DNA of 64,000 bases. Origin: Metellina segmentata (Eukaryota > Arthropoda > Arachnida > Araneae > Tetragnathidae). The stretch lies in the NCBI GenBank assembly GCA_947359465.1, contig OX375878.1:83121627-83185626 (forward strand), in the 5' to 3' direction. Shown in pieces: positions 22,017 through 37,200 of the stretch. A program made the translations under genes and the position numbers. Each line of letters starts with the position of its first letter. Within the stretch, counting starts at the first letter, position 1. The notes under the pieces were generated by a model, which was not told where the DNA came from, did no database searches, and saw nothing but the letters and a program-made list of their open reading frames with translations.

Positions 22017-22236
22017 TCATTTATCAGCTTCTGCTTTTAGAGGTAATTTGGCTGCATGACGTTTGAGGAAGAAGTAGAAAATGCCGGCTTGAGCCATTAC
22101 ATCAACTGTGCCAGCAGTAAGAAGGTCAGAAGGTGTGGAGCTGGAACTACGACTTCCAGGCCTTAAAAGAGTGGGTCCAAATACTGTGGCCAAGTTATGC
22201 AATGACATTTTGTTGGTTGCTTCACTCTGGTGAATC
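22017..22236 (-). CDS. ABR: ABR terminal exon
   Basis: IHQSEATNKMSLHNLATVFG then PTLLRPGSRSSSSTPSDL, VMAQAGIFYFFLKRHAAKL and ...AEADK, with TGA at 22019-22017. It lacks the PDZ-binding STxV ending of vertebrate BCR/ABR. Acceptor ACATTTTGTAG. Confidence 0.95.
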
Positions 22237-25200
22237 CTACAAAATGTTTAAGAATGTGTCATTTGAAACCACATTGCTTTTGATGAAACTGCACTAAATA
22301 TTTGTACAGCAGATTTATAATTTTCCATACTTTATTTTGATTTCACTGCAATCTTTAAAATTTAATTTAGAAGAACTGAGTTTATTACTTTTAAACAAAA
22401 TAATACATTTTATATGGTAGAGGGACCAAATAAAATAAATATGCAACAACTAAAATGCAATTGTGAATACAACACGATTAAAGTTTATTTTATTAAAACT
22501 ACAAATAACATCTTAAAACTGTATACTGTATTTATTTTTTCAGTTTATATCAGATTCAACTAACAACAATGCATTTAATTTACTGAAAATATATCAGGTT
22601 TTCTCTAATATTATAAAAATAAGTGCTTGTCTGTTTGCGTGCAGAAAACAAAGTCCTGACGAATCTATGGCACTTGCAGATAGATGGGATTAGGCACACA
22701 GGTAGACCAAATTTTTTGTAATTTTTGGGTCGCGGGGAATTTTAAAATTTAATCTAGAACATTTTAAAATGAATTTGTTATGATATTTAATTATTATTGA
22801 ATGCAACAGCATAGATCACAGTTTCTAAATTTAGTTTTTTCGTTTCTGTTTTAATTTTTGCACAGAGGAATTATTTTCCAGCAGCCAATATAAAACAAAA
22901 AAACTTTTAACTACAGTTATTTAGTTCTTTTTTCTATCTCATAGACCGTTAAAGATTGAGTAAAAATTTCAACGGATTTGAAATCTGCGGAAAATTTTCA
23001 CATTAGAGTGATACCTAAAAATATGATTATTTTAATAAATAATTTTTAAATTGAATATCTTTTATATTTTTGCAAGAGATTGTGACATCACTTTCTCGTT
23101 CAAAAAATAAACAGATTGCATTTCCCTCTTATGATTTCAGCGAAAGAAAGCAAAAATAACTTAAAAAACATTTTGGCTGGCATTGTTCAGTTCCTTTTTT
23201 TGTAAACTCGGGATCGTTCAAGATAGATTATAAAAATGTCAACAGATTTGAAATCTGTAGAAAATTTGACACCCGATAAGATACCTTATACGTTTGATTT
23301 CTTTTAATAAATAATTTTTCAGTTAAATATTTATATTTTCGCAAGAGATTGTGATGTCACGCCACAGGCAATGCCATGATGGCTGTTATTCAATAGGCTA
23401 CGAATTCCTATTTGGTTTGCTTTGCAAACCAAATGGGAATTCGTAGCAATCACAGGGGATAAGTGAGCAATAGTACACTTGATCCCACAAAAAGAACTGT
23501 CAAGGCAGCACCGTGCTGGCCATGCAGAGGTTAATTTATAAAATATAGTAAAGTTTCAGTGAAAAGATTGGGTCATTCAGAATGTTCTGCGTTTTTTTTA
23601 ATGATAAATACCAACGAAGCAGTACAAAAACATGACTTTTTGCCATCTTTCCGGCAGCTGGACATTTAAAAAATAATCATTAGGCTTATTTGTAAAGAAG
23701 TTATCGAGGTGCTGTTTGACAGTTTTCAAATAATTGAACTCCAGGCCATTTAGAGAATTTTGAAGTGACCTGAAGAGGTGAAAATCTGAATATCTCATTC
23801 ATACTCAATAAGTCATTGACATTCAGCGAAATGTGTGGCAGCGCATTGTCATTGTTGACGATTGGTCAGTTTTGGCCACTTTGCTTCAATTTCTGCTTTT
23901 AATATTGCCATTTGAAAACTGTTTTTTCCACCTGTTTATTGTCTGATTTTGTGGCAACAATTAATAACGAATTCCTTTGTAGTCCCATCATACATAAATC
24001 ATCACTACAGCCCCCCTTTTGATGTTACTTGGGGAGGTTCATTTGGCTTACCCCATGATCTTTTATTTGTAACATTATTGTATAGTTTCCACTTCTCATC
24101 TCCAGTAATGAGCCGCTTCAAAAAAAAAGGAGCTTCTTCATTTCGTTTCAGCAAAGAATCACATGCCGAAATTCGAGCAAGCTTATTCTGTGTTTAAAGT
24201 ATAGGATACCCATACATCGTAGCAGCTTACATACCCAATCTTTTTCAGATGATCATGACCTGCACTTTTTAGAATATTTAGTCTGTATAATAGTTCCTGA
24301 ACTGTGTAACGTGGATTTTCAGAGATAACATTTTTTAATAGGTCTTCATTTACAGAGGATGGTCGACCAGAGTGGGCATCATCTTTGAGGCTGAAATTTC
24401 CATGCCTAAATTTATCACACCACCTTCGAACTGTGTCATCAGAAACAGAACTTTGTCCATGTACAGCACACATTTTACGAGCAGTCTGACTAGCGTTTTT
24501 TCTTTCTTAAAATAAAAGATTATATGACGGAAATGAACTTTTTGGTTCTCCATTCTTAGCACTGTAGTGAAACAATATGATAACACAAGCTAGAATTATG
24601 TAGTGAAAGCAGAAAAGACCAGATTTACACATCTGTTTCAATCAAGGTCACTCCTTATCAGTGGTAGCAAAATAATAATAAAGCGCACTTAAATTTGAAA
24701 AACTGCAGAACTTTCCAGATGATCCAATAAATGCTAAAATAAGTTTAAAGATCAGATTAAAACAATCAAAAACACCAAGGAAAAGTTATTTTCAGATTTC
24801 TCTGAAAATAAATACAATTTACCTTACTAAATGGTCCAATAAGTATGCTATGATACCCCTATTTATTTCTGGAAGCTCTTCAAATAATTGCAATATTTGC
24901 CTATGTTTTTCTTCTTGATTACTTAAACCTAAAATAAAAATGTACATGTTAGCTACAACCACAAAGCCATAATATGTGAAAGATAAAATGTAAACTCATC
25001 AGATGTTAGAGAAATTAAATTATTTATCCAAAAACAGCAACACTTAAACTTTCACATACTCTTTCCTTTAATCTTTATCATGTGAGCTGTAGCTCACAAA
25101 ATTAAAAGTTAAAAAATTTGAGACTTGTTGAACTCTAATTTTTCCTACGGCTGATAGCAAACATTAATTACATTAATCCAAATGAAACTGGAATGGAATC

Positions 25201-28200
25201 ACATTAACCCTGAAACATCTGCAGAAAGGGTGTTTTGTAATTTATAAATTCATTGTTGGTAAAAAAAAAAGAATTTATAATTTATTTTGAATGTTTTCTT
25301 GATATTGCAAATAAACTGAAATGATTATCCATTGAAAATGTTGCTGTAATGTACATTTCTTTTTCAATATCATGAATTTATTTAATAACATATTTATTTA
25401 ACATTTACTATAATTTGTAAACATTGCCATTTGGACACAAACTATCAGTGAATTGTTCTATTTCCCCATCACTTCTACAAATAACAACAGCATAATTTTA
25501 CCAATTACTAAACAGTTCTTTCAAGATTTTTCACACCACCGTTTTATCGAAAATTTTCATTACGATTATTTAAGATATATGGAAAGCACTTCAATATAAA
25601 AAGTAAGGTTACAATAAATTTGAAAAACTATTTCATACTTACTCATTCAGACAAATATACAAAGGAAAAAAGATCTTGAAACAAGAAATTATAGTTCAAG
25701 TTTTGAGAAGAATCAAAGTAAAAATATTTCGTTAACTAAATTTTTGGTTTACTAAAATAGGAGATAAAATATGTGCTAAAAATATGCTTACTAAATGCAC
25801 GGAAAAATTTTTGGTAAAGTGCATCTGTAAAGAGGGCTTCAGGTAACTCCCGCAAGTACATTTTAAACATCCCAGTGACAGAATGGATATCAACTTCTTT
25901 TAAGAGCTGCTCTGCTTCGTAGACATCTAAAAGAAGAACAAGAACATTAAATGCTTAACCTATAGCATATAAAGGTGATTTTATTTTTTCACTCTTTAAT
26001 TCATTTATCCTAGAAGCTATTAATAAAATTTCTTTAGACAAAGCAAAGTGAAAAATAACAGTTTTGAATGAAGAAATGATTAAAATGTTCACATTTTCAA
26101 GTTCTAAAAGCAAACAGAATAATCTAAATACAATTAAGATCCACAACATTTCAAGCACATTTCCGGCTGTGACAATTTCATATAAAAATTATGGGTGAAT
26201 AATTTATCAAACTTTTTCTGGGCCTATCAACTCACTGCACATTTTTGCTTCAATCAAGGTAAAAAAGCAAGTTCTTAACTTGGCGTTTCACATATGATGG
26301 ATCAAAAAATCAGCTATTTGTCACATAGAATCCTATCTCTTCACTTACTAATCCATTTGAGTTAATTAAACTATAGTTAGTTGCTCATTAAACCAATTGA
26401 TCAAACAAAGCTGCCATAATGTATGCACATTTGTTAACATGAAATTATAAATGTTCTTCACATGTCACACATTTTTTTAATGTAAATATTACATTTCAAT
26501 TGTGTCGCTCATGTGCGACCTTCCATAAAATTATTTGTTCCATTTCTGTTGATACTTCCATTACACAATCTTTTGTTTGTGTGTTAAATTTTAAGCTGCA
26601 CAGAAACTCTTTAAGTATGATACTTGTCAATAGAAAATAAAATCTTGCATTTACTCCATGAAAAAGGGTTGATTATCCTATGATGTACAAGTTTATTATG
26701 CAATACACATGATGCTGATTTGGCTACAATAGGCAAATTATTTGCTTTTTAATAGATAGAAAGGAAGCTATCAAAAATAAAATCTGAGTGCTTACTTGTC
26801 TCAAAACTTTTCTTTAGCCTCTGTACATCAGATGCAGAACCAGAAACTCTGTAAATTCCTATTTCATGAATGCCTCGTTTTTCTACTTCTCTTATGCAAC
26901 TTATAACAATAAAAGGTATAGGCGATTTTTCTTTTCTGCAGAAAGATATTTTTGAAATATTATTAAATAGAAATTAAAATATGGAGTTACATAAACAGGG
27001 AATAGCAGAACCTTTTGAAACACTTTCAAAACATAAAATTAACTTAATGTAACACACAAGTAGCAAAGAATAAACTCTAAAGCTGAACAATAACACATTC
27101 TTGGAAGATAATGAAAACCAAGTTATGAGTTTTAAATATAAATTCAACGTCATGGATTTTAAGATGCTATACTTTTATTTTGCAGTCAGAATTTGTTTTC
27201 AATTCAATTATAAAGTAATTTTTTTTAGCATAATTTGTTCAAGATTCCCTTTGAAAAAACATAAATCATCATTTATTTAAAAATAATTAACATCTATAAC
27301 AGTTGAACACAAGATTAAAATTATCAAGAAAAATTTTCAACTGTTGCCCATAGGGACGAAAATAACTTTGCTTTAGACTATTTGATAACAGCAAATATGA
27401 ACTCTACTAAAAATAACAGGATAAAGTAAACAATCCATAACTAGGCAATAGTGCTCATAAATACATTTGGTGAAAGGCAAGAATATATCTAGAAAGGGGT
27501 ATTGGCAATTTTCTCTAACTAATATAAAATTGAAACTTTTAAATAATATTTTGTAATATAAAATGGATTTGAAAAAAAATTGCACACAAATATACATTTG
27601 TAGGCATTCCTTATACATACTTGCACACTTGTTGAATTTTTACTCCAAAGACTCCACCAGATTTTGAAGAAGGTATTCGTCTCAGAGAAAGTTCTGGAGG
27701 TTCATATTTCAGACCCACAGTAAGCATAAGCTAATAAAAAGTAAAGATAAAATGTCCTTATGTTAACAAAATCATTCTTTTGTATATTGAAATTATTTCG
27801 TTCATTGAAATGTTTCTTCTATAAGTCGAAAATCTTATAAAAAAAGAATTCAAATAAATGGATCACATAAGTTGTACAGAATTCAAGATAGTCAAGAAAA
27901 TGATACTACACATAACACATGATCAAATGAGGTGTACACTAAATGAGGTGTAAACAAATGAGGTGCACACTAAAAAACAGATATTCATTTGTGTTATGTT
28001 AATGAGCTAAAAATCTAGCAGAGGTGAGAAGCGCAGGATGCATAGTATATCGCAGTTTAGAAATAGACAGCCACGGGGAGATTTAAAAGTTTATTTTAAA
28101 ATGTAATACTTTACAATTAAAATAGCAACTCAAAAGAGAACATACAAACATCCAGTATTTGGATCCGAGAGAGCAGAATATAAACTGACTTCGTTTATAT

Positions 28201-31200
28201 GTATAGCTCTGACTAAATTAAATGGGCGTTTCATATGCAAATCTAGCCTGATTTGCATATGATGGATTTGCACATATTTACAGTTAAGAACAGGAGAATA
28301 TCCAACAATTTGTTTAATCATTTTAAGATCTGCAAACATTTTTATATTCAAGCATTGTATTTCTAGTCATGTTTTCATTAAAAATGTAAATAACTTCCAA
28401 GAAACCATAGAATCAAATTACAGACAATTCTAATGTGATGCATCCTAAAGTGCGATTTAAATTTCTTTAGAATTCCTAAATAATTTGAACATGTCATCAA
28501 TTTAGACAAAATTATTAAAAGCTACCAACCCTAATTACAAATTTAAACACCTACCTCTTGAAGACTAACAGATTTTTCCTGAATTTTATCAGTTAGCCAT
28601 GTTTGACTAAGTTCTAATGCACCTTTACCCCTGAGGATGGGACCATCAGAAGAGTTTTCATAACACAGTATCCTTAATGTTTGAGAACCTTCTAAATCAA
28701 TGATAAAATCCTGGGAAAATAAAGGACAAAATAAATTTCAAAAGAAAAATATGCAAAATAATAAGTGTGCAAAGAAAAAAAAATTGTTGAATTTAAAATA
28801 ATGAACAATATTAATCAGCTTAGTATATTATATACAACAGTGTTCATGATTTATTTATTATCAACCGTAGCTTGTAAGATTAACTACAAAGATCAATTGC
28901 TGCAAAACAAATAATTTGCATGTGTTACGAGATATTACTTTTCTGACATCACATATTTAATTTACAGAACTTTCTAAGGACTTGCAACAAACTATCAAAA
29001 GACCTAATAGTAAAGTATTATTCACACTTTTTTACTATACTGTATATTTTATTAAAAGGTTTGAACTAGTAAAACATATCTGAATGTAGAATTTGAACTG
29101 AAGAATGAAATAAAAAGTGAATACCTAATATTTTAAAAAGAACTTGGTTCACTTGGAACTCACTTTGGTTTATTGATACACAAAAGCTTATACATGCAGT
29201 ATGAATTTTAATAATTCTCCCAAACAATCTTTATTATTTGAAATTAAATTGAAGAGAATCTCTACTATTTTAAAAGGACGTGTCTCTATGTACTGTCCTG
29301 ACAAATCTATGGCACTTACAATAATGGGATTTTTCACAAAGGTAGTCCGAATTTTTTTCGAATTTTGTGTGAAGCCTGAATTTTAAAATTCAATCTAGAA
29401 CATTTTAAAATGAATTTTTAAACTGTAATTTAATTGAAAGTATGTGAGAGTTGCAGAGCGGAACGTAATTCTAAATTTATTTCTTCAGTGTTTTTGTTTG
29501 AACGCTTTCAACCGAAGAACAAAACAAATATAGTTTTAACCGGAGTTATGCAGGTTTTTTTTTTAATCTCCTAGATCGCTAAAGATAGGGTAAAAAATTT
29601 CAGTGGATTTGAAATCTACGGAAAATTTCACATTAGATCGATACCTAAAAATATGATTTTCTTTAAATTGAATATCTTTTATATTTTCACTAGAGATTGT
29701 GACGTCATGCCAACTTTCGTGGTGTTCGAGAAATACATTTCCTGCACTCATACAATTCCAGCCACACACACACAAAAAAATTGCCTGGCATTGTTTAGTT
29801 CTTTTTTGTAAAATCGGGATCGTTAAAGATAGATTGCAAAACTCAACGGATTTGAAATCTGCGGAAAATTTGACACCAGATAGATACAGGTGGAGGACAA
29901 AATAATACGAACACCTGTGAAATAATGGAAAATCTTTATTAATAGGGGGTTGGACCACCCTTTGACTGATGTACAGATTTAATGCGACGTGGGATAGATG
30001 CATAAAGGTCATGGACAATATTTAAAGGAATATTAAGCCATTCCTCCTGCAGAACGGTCTCTAATTCCGAAAGTCTGGATGGAGGTGGAAATTGGGAAGG
30101 AAGTTCGGACTTCAAATATTCCCATAAATGTTCAATAATATTCAAGTCCAGAGACTGAGGGGGCCAGGCGAGATGTTCAACTTATCGTCATGCTCTTCGA
30201 ACCATTCTTGAACACACCTAGCAGTGTGGATAGGGGCGTTGTTGTCTTGAAAAAGCGGTCGCTCTCCAGGGAATACAGTCTGGACAAAAGGATGGACATG
30301 ATCCCCTAGAATGCTTAGATAGTGATTGGATGTGATCCTCCCATGCAGAATAACAAGTGGCCCAAGACCGCGCCAAGATATCGCACCCCATACCATAATG
30401 GAGCCACCCCCATGCTTCAGTCGGCAAGAGGCATTCAGGATTAAACGCTTCTTTGGTTGTTCTCCAGACATAAACGCGTCTGATCGTCTGAAATAGGGTG
30501 AATGACGATTCATCTGACCATATTACCTGTTGTCACTGCTGTGGGGACCAGTTTTTGTGATCTCTGCACCATTGCCGTCGCTTGAAAGCATTAGTTGCTG
30601 TCACCAAGGGTTTACGAATTGCCACTCTGCTATAAATATTCGCAGCATGAAGTTCCTTTTTGACAGTTTTTGTTGAAACAGGGTCCTGGAGATGACTGTT
30701 CATTTCTGATGTTATCTCGGATAATGATTGCTTGTGTTTTCGGGCTACTATGCGCTTCAAGACCCGTCTATCCCTATCAGCAAGCTTTGACTTTCGGCCA
30801 CTGTTTTGCTTTGAAGACAACGTCTTATACTCTTTCGTGTATGCTGTCATAACGTCTGATACCATACTCCTTGCAAACCCCAAAAGGTTTGCTGTTTCTG
30901 TAACCGATGCTCCATCTAAACGCGCTCCAACAATCCTTCCTCTTTGGAACTCTGATAGGTCTGACATTTCAACTTATCACAGACAGTTCGATAGACGCCT
31001 GCAACGCAGGTGACTGCTGTTGAGAGACTGATACCTTCCTCTTCATGCCCACTAGGTGGCAGACTTCTGTTGCAGGTGGCACGAGGAGTTTTTAAGGAGG
31101 TTATTGAATCTCCACTTTCTTTCTACATTTTCATCTCAGAGAAACTCATTTGCATTCAGTCCTTGCAACTACCAATGACAGTTTATAGAGTAAAAAGTGA

Positions 31201-34200
31201 ATAATTTTTTAATAGTCTTATCAATCATCTTTCATTAAAAAAAGGATTAAATGACTGTTTGTTTATGATCAATAAAAAATATTTCTAAAAAAGTCAAAAG
31301 ATTTTAATTTTATTTGAGAAAGAGTATTTTTAAATATTGAGTACCAATTTGTCCTGTTTTGGAACAGAGAGTTAACTGAGACTCAGAAGAACAATTGAGG
31401 ACATATCAAGGACTTTTACACGAGTATAAATTTAACAGTTTTCTTGAAAAACAGAATGTTTACAAATCTTTCAACAGACATGACAATCTATACATTAAAT
31501 GTTATAATATAAAAGAAATAGGCAACATCTCAGAAATACTGTGACACTCAGCTTAAAAGGGCTCCATTTATTTTAAATGTTGTGTTTTTATTGTCCAAGG
31601 GCCATATTTGGCATGATGCGCCAAACTCAAGACAGACAACATCACGTAATAGACATATACACACAATGAAAGTTTTACTGCCAAAAAAGAAAGAAAAAAA
31701 AAACATGGTAAGCTACAAGAATCAAACTTTTGATATACTCGCAGGTTCTAAACTGAATTTTAAAATTCGGGATCGTACAAAAGTTGCAAAAATGTGAACT
31801 ACTTGTGTGCCAAATCTCATTATTGTAAGTGTCATAGATTCGGCAGGACACTGCGAACACATAAACAGACAGACACACTTCCTAATAGTAGCTACTCAAT
31901 ACTATGATATCTAAGTAATCTGTCTTCAGAATTTATCTTTTATTTGTCAAAAGATCACTTAAATATGTATTAAAGGTCAGTAAAAGTAATTGATTATAAG
32001 TGTTACTTAAATTTTTTTTTAATTAATAAAAATGTTTAGTAAACAAATACAAATTCTTAGTCTATTTCCCACTCTATAGCAATAATACCCCCACATCAAC
32101 CATTTTGACACTATTAATGTATGATTTATGAGTTAATATTGATCCAGTAAAAATGCTTGTACCCAATACATACAATTAAATTTAAAAATAAATAAACTCG
32201 CATCAAAATTATTAGACTTAAATCACAATTCAATATAAAATATTTTTATTCTTAATAAGCTTACTTGATTAAAAACAGGTTCAACAGTATTGCAACATGT
32301 TTTGGTTTTGGCTTTATTGAAAAAGTGACCATATGAATCAACTTCAAAACATAAATATACATCTGAAATGAAATAAAATTCTTTAAATATTACAAGTTAC
32401 ATATCTAAAATGTTAATGTTATATTACGTTTTAATATACTAAGCAAAATGTTATATTACGTAGATCAAGCTTTTCAAAAATACTATTCCTAAAATAAAAA
32501 ATAATTTCCAAACGATCAGTTGTGCATTCAATTTCCGAACTCCATTGCATCAAATTAATAACTGCACAAAACGTTTGCAGTTTATTAGTAGTTAATATAA
32601 CAAAATTTAGGAGAGCAAATACAATTAACATTTATAAAGATACTTAATTACCTGAAGGTCTTGTTAATCCATGTAAACTGTGAACAACAACATGCAGATC
32701 ACCAACCAGAAGATCTTCATCTTTACCTGCAACACAATTTTCTATTACCTCAAATTTAGTTGAATAGTGGGTATGATTTAAATTCTACTCAATAGTATGT
32801 TTCAAATAATGATGCAGATAGAGATAACACATAAATCAATAAACAAGTTTTCAACAAAGCTTGTATCTTAAAGACAGATATAATCTTTCCACTTTTGTTT
32901 ATCAAAATCTGACTGGCAACACACAATCGAGAAATAAATATAAAATATGTATTTTAATAAAATCTTTTTTATAACTAATTATGTCAGGATTGTATTCAAA
33001 ATTCTAGTTTCTAGATTGATACTAAAAAGCACTGAATTTTAGGGAGTAAAGTTTTCTATATTTTGTAATAAATGGTGTATACACTATCTACCAATAAGTA
33101 TTTGGACACCTGTGATAGAAAAGAAAAACAAAATTTATTCATATTCAATAGTTGGTAGAGCCTCCACAAGAGGCAATTACAGCCTCAACCCTCCGGCTTG
33201 AGCATGCTTTCCTCAAGTCCTTGTATGACGGCTAGGGGTATTTTCTTCCACTAGCGGTTTTGGACGGTTGTTGCACCATTTAATTCGGCAATTCAACTCG
33301 TCCCAGAGGTTCTCGATAGGTTCAGGTCTGGGCAGGCCAGTCTATTCAGGTAACCCCATTGTCACCATACCAATCCATGGTGGACTTTGCAGTATGACAG
33401 CTGTTGTCGTGCTGGAAGTAACATAGGTCCAACATGTAAAACTGCCATAATGTAGGATGCACACTGTCATCCAAAATAGTGCAGCAGGCCTAGGCATTGA
33501 GCTTACCATGAATTTAGACGAAGGGTCCCAGTCCATAATTCCACCTAAGCCTAACTTTACTGTGGGCACAATGCATTCTGACAGGACTTGTTCTCCAGGT
33601 AGACGCCAGACCCTGCCATCCAAACGGTAGATGGTGAACCATGATTCGTCACTCCAAGAGAACCTGTATGCACTGATCTGTGGACCACTTTTGACGTGGT
33701 TTGCACCACATTAACCCAGCAGAATGGTTGGACTTCAATCGGACGTGAGATCAAATGCTTATGGGTGGCAGCACAATCACATAAACCAAGCAGATGTGCT
33801 TCCTTACAATGGTATTAATCAAAACAACACTCCCGGATGTCTGTTGAAACTCCTGGAGTATGTGGGCCATTGGTAGAGTGCAGTTCTTCCGAATTTCTCT
33901 GGACAGCACCTGTCAGTCTCTATCTCCCAGTTTCGTGGGTCTGCCAACTCAAGGCACACCACTCAACTCCCACTTCATCTTCCAATCACCGCTCACCTTC
34001 CACTTCTGAATCGCATAGGCCAATGTCGTTTTTGGGTAATTCATCTTGCTAGATATGTCCCTTAAGGATCGGCCATTTCTGTAATACCCGACGATTACAC
34101 CTTTCTTGAAATCGGATAATTGCACTTTGTGGCATCTTACATGCAACTAATGCCAATGTTGTTTTCTACACAATATTTAATGGGGGAGGGCGTGACGTAT

Positions 34201-37200
34201 ATCAGGACTGCAGGTATTGTCATTTGCAAGGTGTCAAAATATTTATTTGTAGATTGTGTATAATGCAGGTACTCACAATCTAAATGACCAAAGTGCATCT
34301 TGGCATGCTACCTGGAAAGATTATCCAAATAAAAAAAAATCTTATATTTCAATTTTAAATATTTGGGTTTATGATGGTACGGAATGATGGCTTTATATTA
34401 TAGTTCCATTGAAGTAGTCAAATATTTGTGCTTAAAGCTGATAAATTAGCAATCTAATGATGTTTCAAAAATGAGGATTATATTAATCTCTGTATGGTAA
34501 GAAATGGCAGATAACTAGATGCTGATCTTTGATTTATGAAGACAAAATTTATCTCACATTTTAGCCCTACTAGTTCACTTAGTTTAGGGACTTCGTTAGG
34601 GAAATTTTGCAGTTTTGATTAAAAACTATTGACAAATTTAAATTGTTTAATTCAATCAAGTTATATTACCTGATCTAAGAAGGAAAGACCCTAAATTTGT
34701 TCCAAGATGCTAAAAAAATAAAAATAATAAAGTATTCTTTACTTTATCTTCTGAAGAAATTAGAAACACACACAAATGCATTAAAAATATAAAGTAATGA
34801 TATATATAATTGAAGGACAAGAACTTAAATATTCAGATAGTTGATAAAAACAAGACTTAAGATTATACATTAGGGTGGAGCGAAAAACACGAATTTCGGA
34901 AATTGAAAACGACTATGCATGGTTCCCACACCTTTATCCAAAAAAAAAAATTCAAGGACTTTTCAAAACCAAAAAAATATTTTATAACGACCTAAAACAA
35001 GGCATACACAAAAGTTGTCAACTAAAAAGAAAAATATTTAAAAAAAAAAAAAAAATCATTTTTTTATACAACTGATAGTCCAAAAAAGAAAGGTTATTGT
35101 CAATTTTGGGAACAATTGAGATTTTCTTTTCTCACAGAACTTGATTTTTTTTTTGCAGAGTGGGCTTCTTGTTTTAATGCTAACTTTCAGGCTACTTGCA
35201 CACATATCGATTTCCGTCGTGCGATAAAATATCGTACGATAAATTCTTTTGGTGCCACGAAGAAGAGTATGAGAAGCGGCGGTCTTAATGGAGACCAGAG
35301 GTGTCAACTTAGATGGATAGCCATACTGTGGAGATCTAGACCTAGCATTATAAGTATATCACATAGTGTCAAAGCGTGAAACACCGGTTTCATTCAGAAT
35401 GAGGCTCAAATGGCACACATGCTGTGGAGGAAACTAGTCTGGACAGTTTCCAATGCAAGACGAAATTACACAATTATGTACTTGTTAAAAAAATCAAGTA
35501 CTTTCAAGGACTTTTCACCAAGTTCCGTAATTTTCAAGGGCCCCTAGTTAGGAAAAAAAAATTCAAGGACTTTTCAAGGACCGTGGGAACCCTGCTATGG
35601 TGGGAATAGTTGGAGACTACCATGCTTATTAATAATACAAAATATGAGCTAAATCAATTGATATCTTCAGGTGCCAAAATCGCTTCGAAATTTCGAAAAT
35701 TTGCCAATTTTTTCACATAAACAATAATAACGCATTTAAAACATTTAATGCATCATATTTAAAGCCATGGGTGGGTGAAATGAACTTCCCAGTTTGTAAA
35801 AAAAAGTGTTACACCTAACATTATCCCGGAAAATTGAAAATTTTCCCTTTTTTAGAGCGCTATATCACGCACGTCTCTGCTCCTCTCAATAGACTCATCA
35901 TTGCGTTCCTCGCTACTAGGGTGCACGGGCGCTTCCCTTTCTTCGCTTGTTTATAAGGGATAAATAACTTGTGTTTTACAACATGGGGTGAAGGTGTCTG
36001 GGTTTCTTTAAATACCCGCCCACTTTTTTTGTAAATATCTAGTAGGTGTATGCTCCTGCAAATGTCCTATCGATCTAGTCTATAGAGGAAAACTACGTTC
36101 TTTGTTCAAATTGATTCGCTTTCGTTTCTTGGTGCGTATTTTACTGTTTATTTTTACTTATTTTAGATATTTTTTATATAGAAATTTTAATCTTTAAGTT
36201 CAGTTTTGTTAGGGTTTGGTTTGTTTTATTTGTTAAGAATACACGGTTCTGTGAATTAGTCGAAATGCCTAGGACACGATCAGTAGATGTATGTCCCATG
36301 TTTGAAATGGCTGAAATAATGAAGCCTAACATGCTTCCAACATATACAGATTTATGAAGTATTATCTTTACATACAGAAAGATTATAAAAGAGATGCTAG
36401 TATGTGGCTGATGTATGTTCAATTTTAATTAAAGAGCTTAAAGGATTATGGGGAAAAAGTTCGATTCCAACAGTAACAAACCAACAAATAATATATGCTG
36501 AAAAAATACCACAAAGCATATAGAAATATTAAGAAACTATTAAAAAATACTGCCAAACTTTATTTCTTGAAAAAGGTTGTGTCCTTCAGGGAATCAGCAG
36601 AAAAAAATCATCTATTTGATATTAGCATATGTAAATGTAAGACCTTTCTCAGTTGTACTTTCAAAATGAAAGTACTTATAGCTGAAAGAGCTTTTTTAAC
36701 AGATCAAATGACATTTCAAAAAATGATTATTGGAAAGTTGACATTAAAACCAGCTAAATGCTTGAAAAAAGATTGCAGTGCAAAGAAAGAGAAGCAGAGA
36801 GCCAAAACATTCAGCTCAAAGATTGTAAAGGAAAACAATCCAAAATCTCTCACTTCTATTACGGGAGCTACTTTGAGTTTTAATTTGCTTAAGAATTCTA
36901 ATGACACTATAAACACAGTCATTGATAATAATTCTTCTTCAACTTCACAAACGAGAACTAAACTTCCAAATGTAGCTCAGGCTTCTGACAGAACTGGTGT
37001 TTCCGATAGATCGGCAGCAATTCTAATAAATGCTGCTTTGAAGGATATGGGAAAACTTTCCAAGGATGATTCTTCAAACATAGTTGATCGTAGTAAAATT
37101 AGAAGAGAAAGGACAAAGACTCGCAGCTACCTGAAAAGGAAAAATGAGGAAACTACCTCTTTATCAGAATATGGAATATACTTCGATGAGCGAAAGGACT

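Noticed and set aside
36716..36922. A 68-codon frame on the - strand
   Set aside because: It is the shadow of the transposase-like frame on the + strand and has no recognisable motif.
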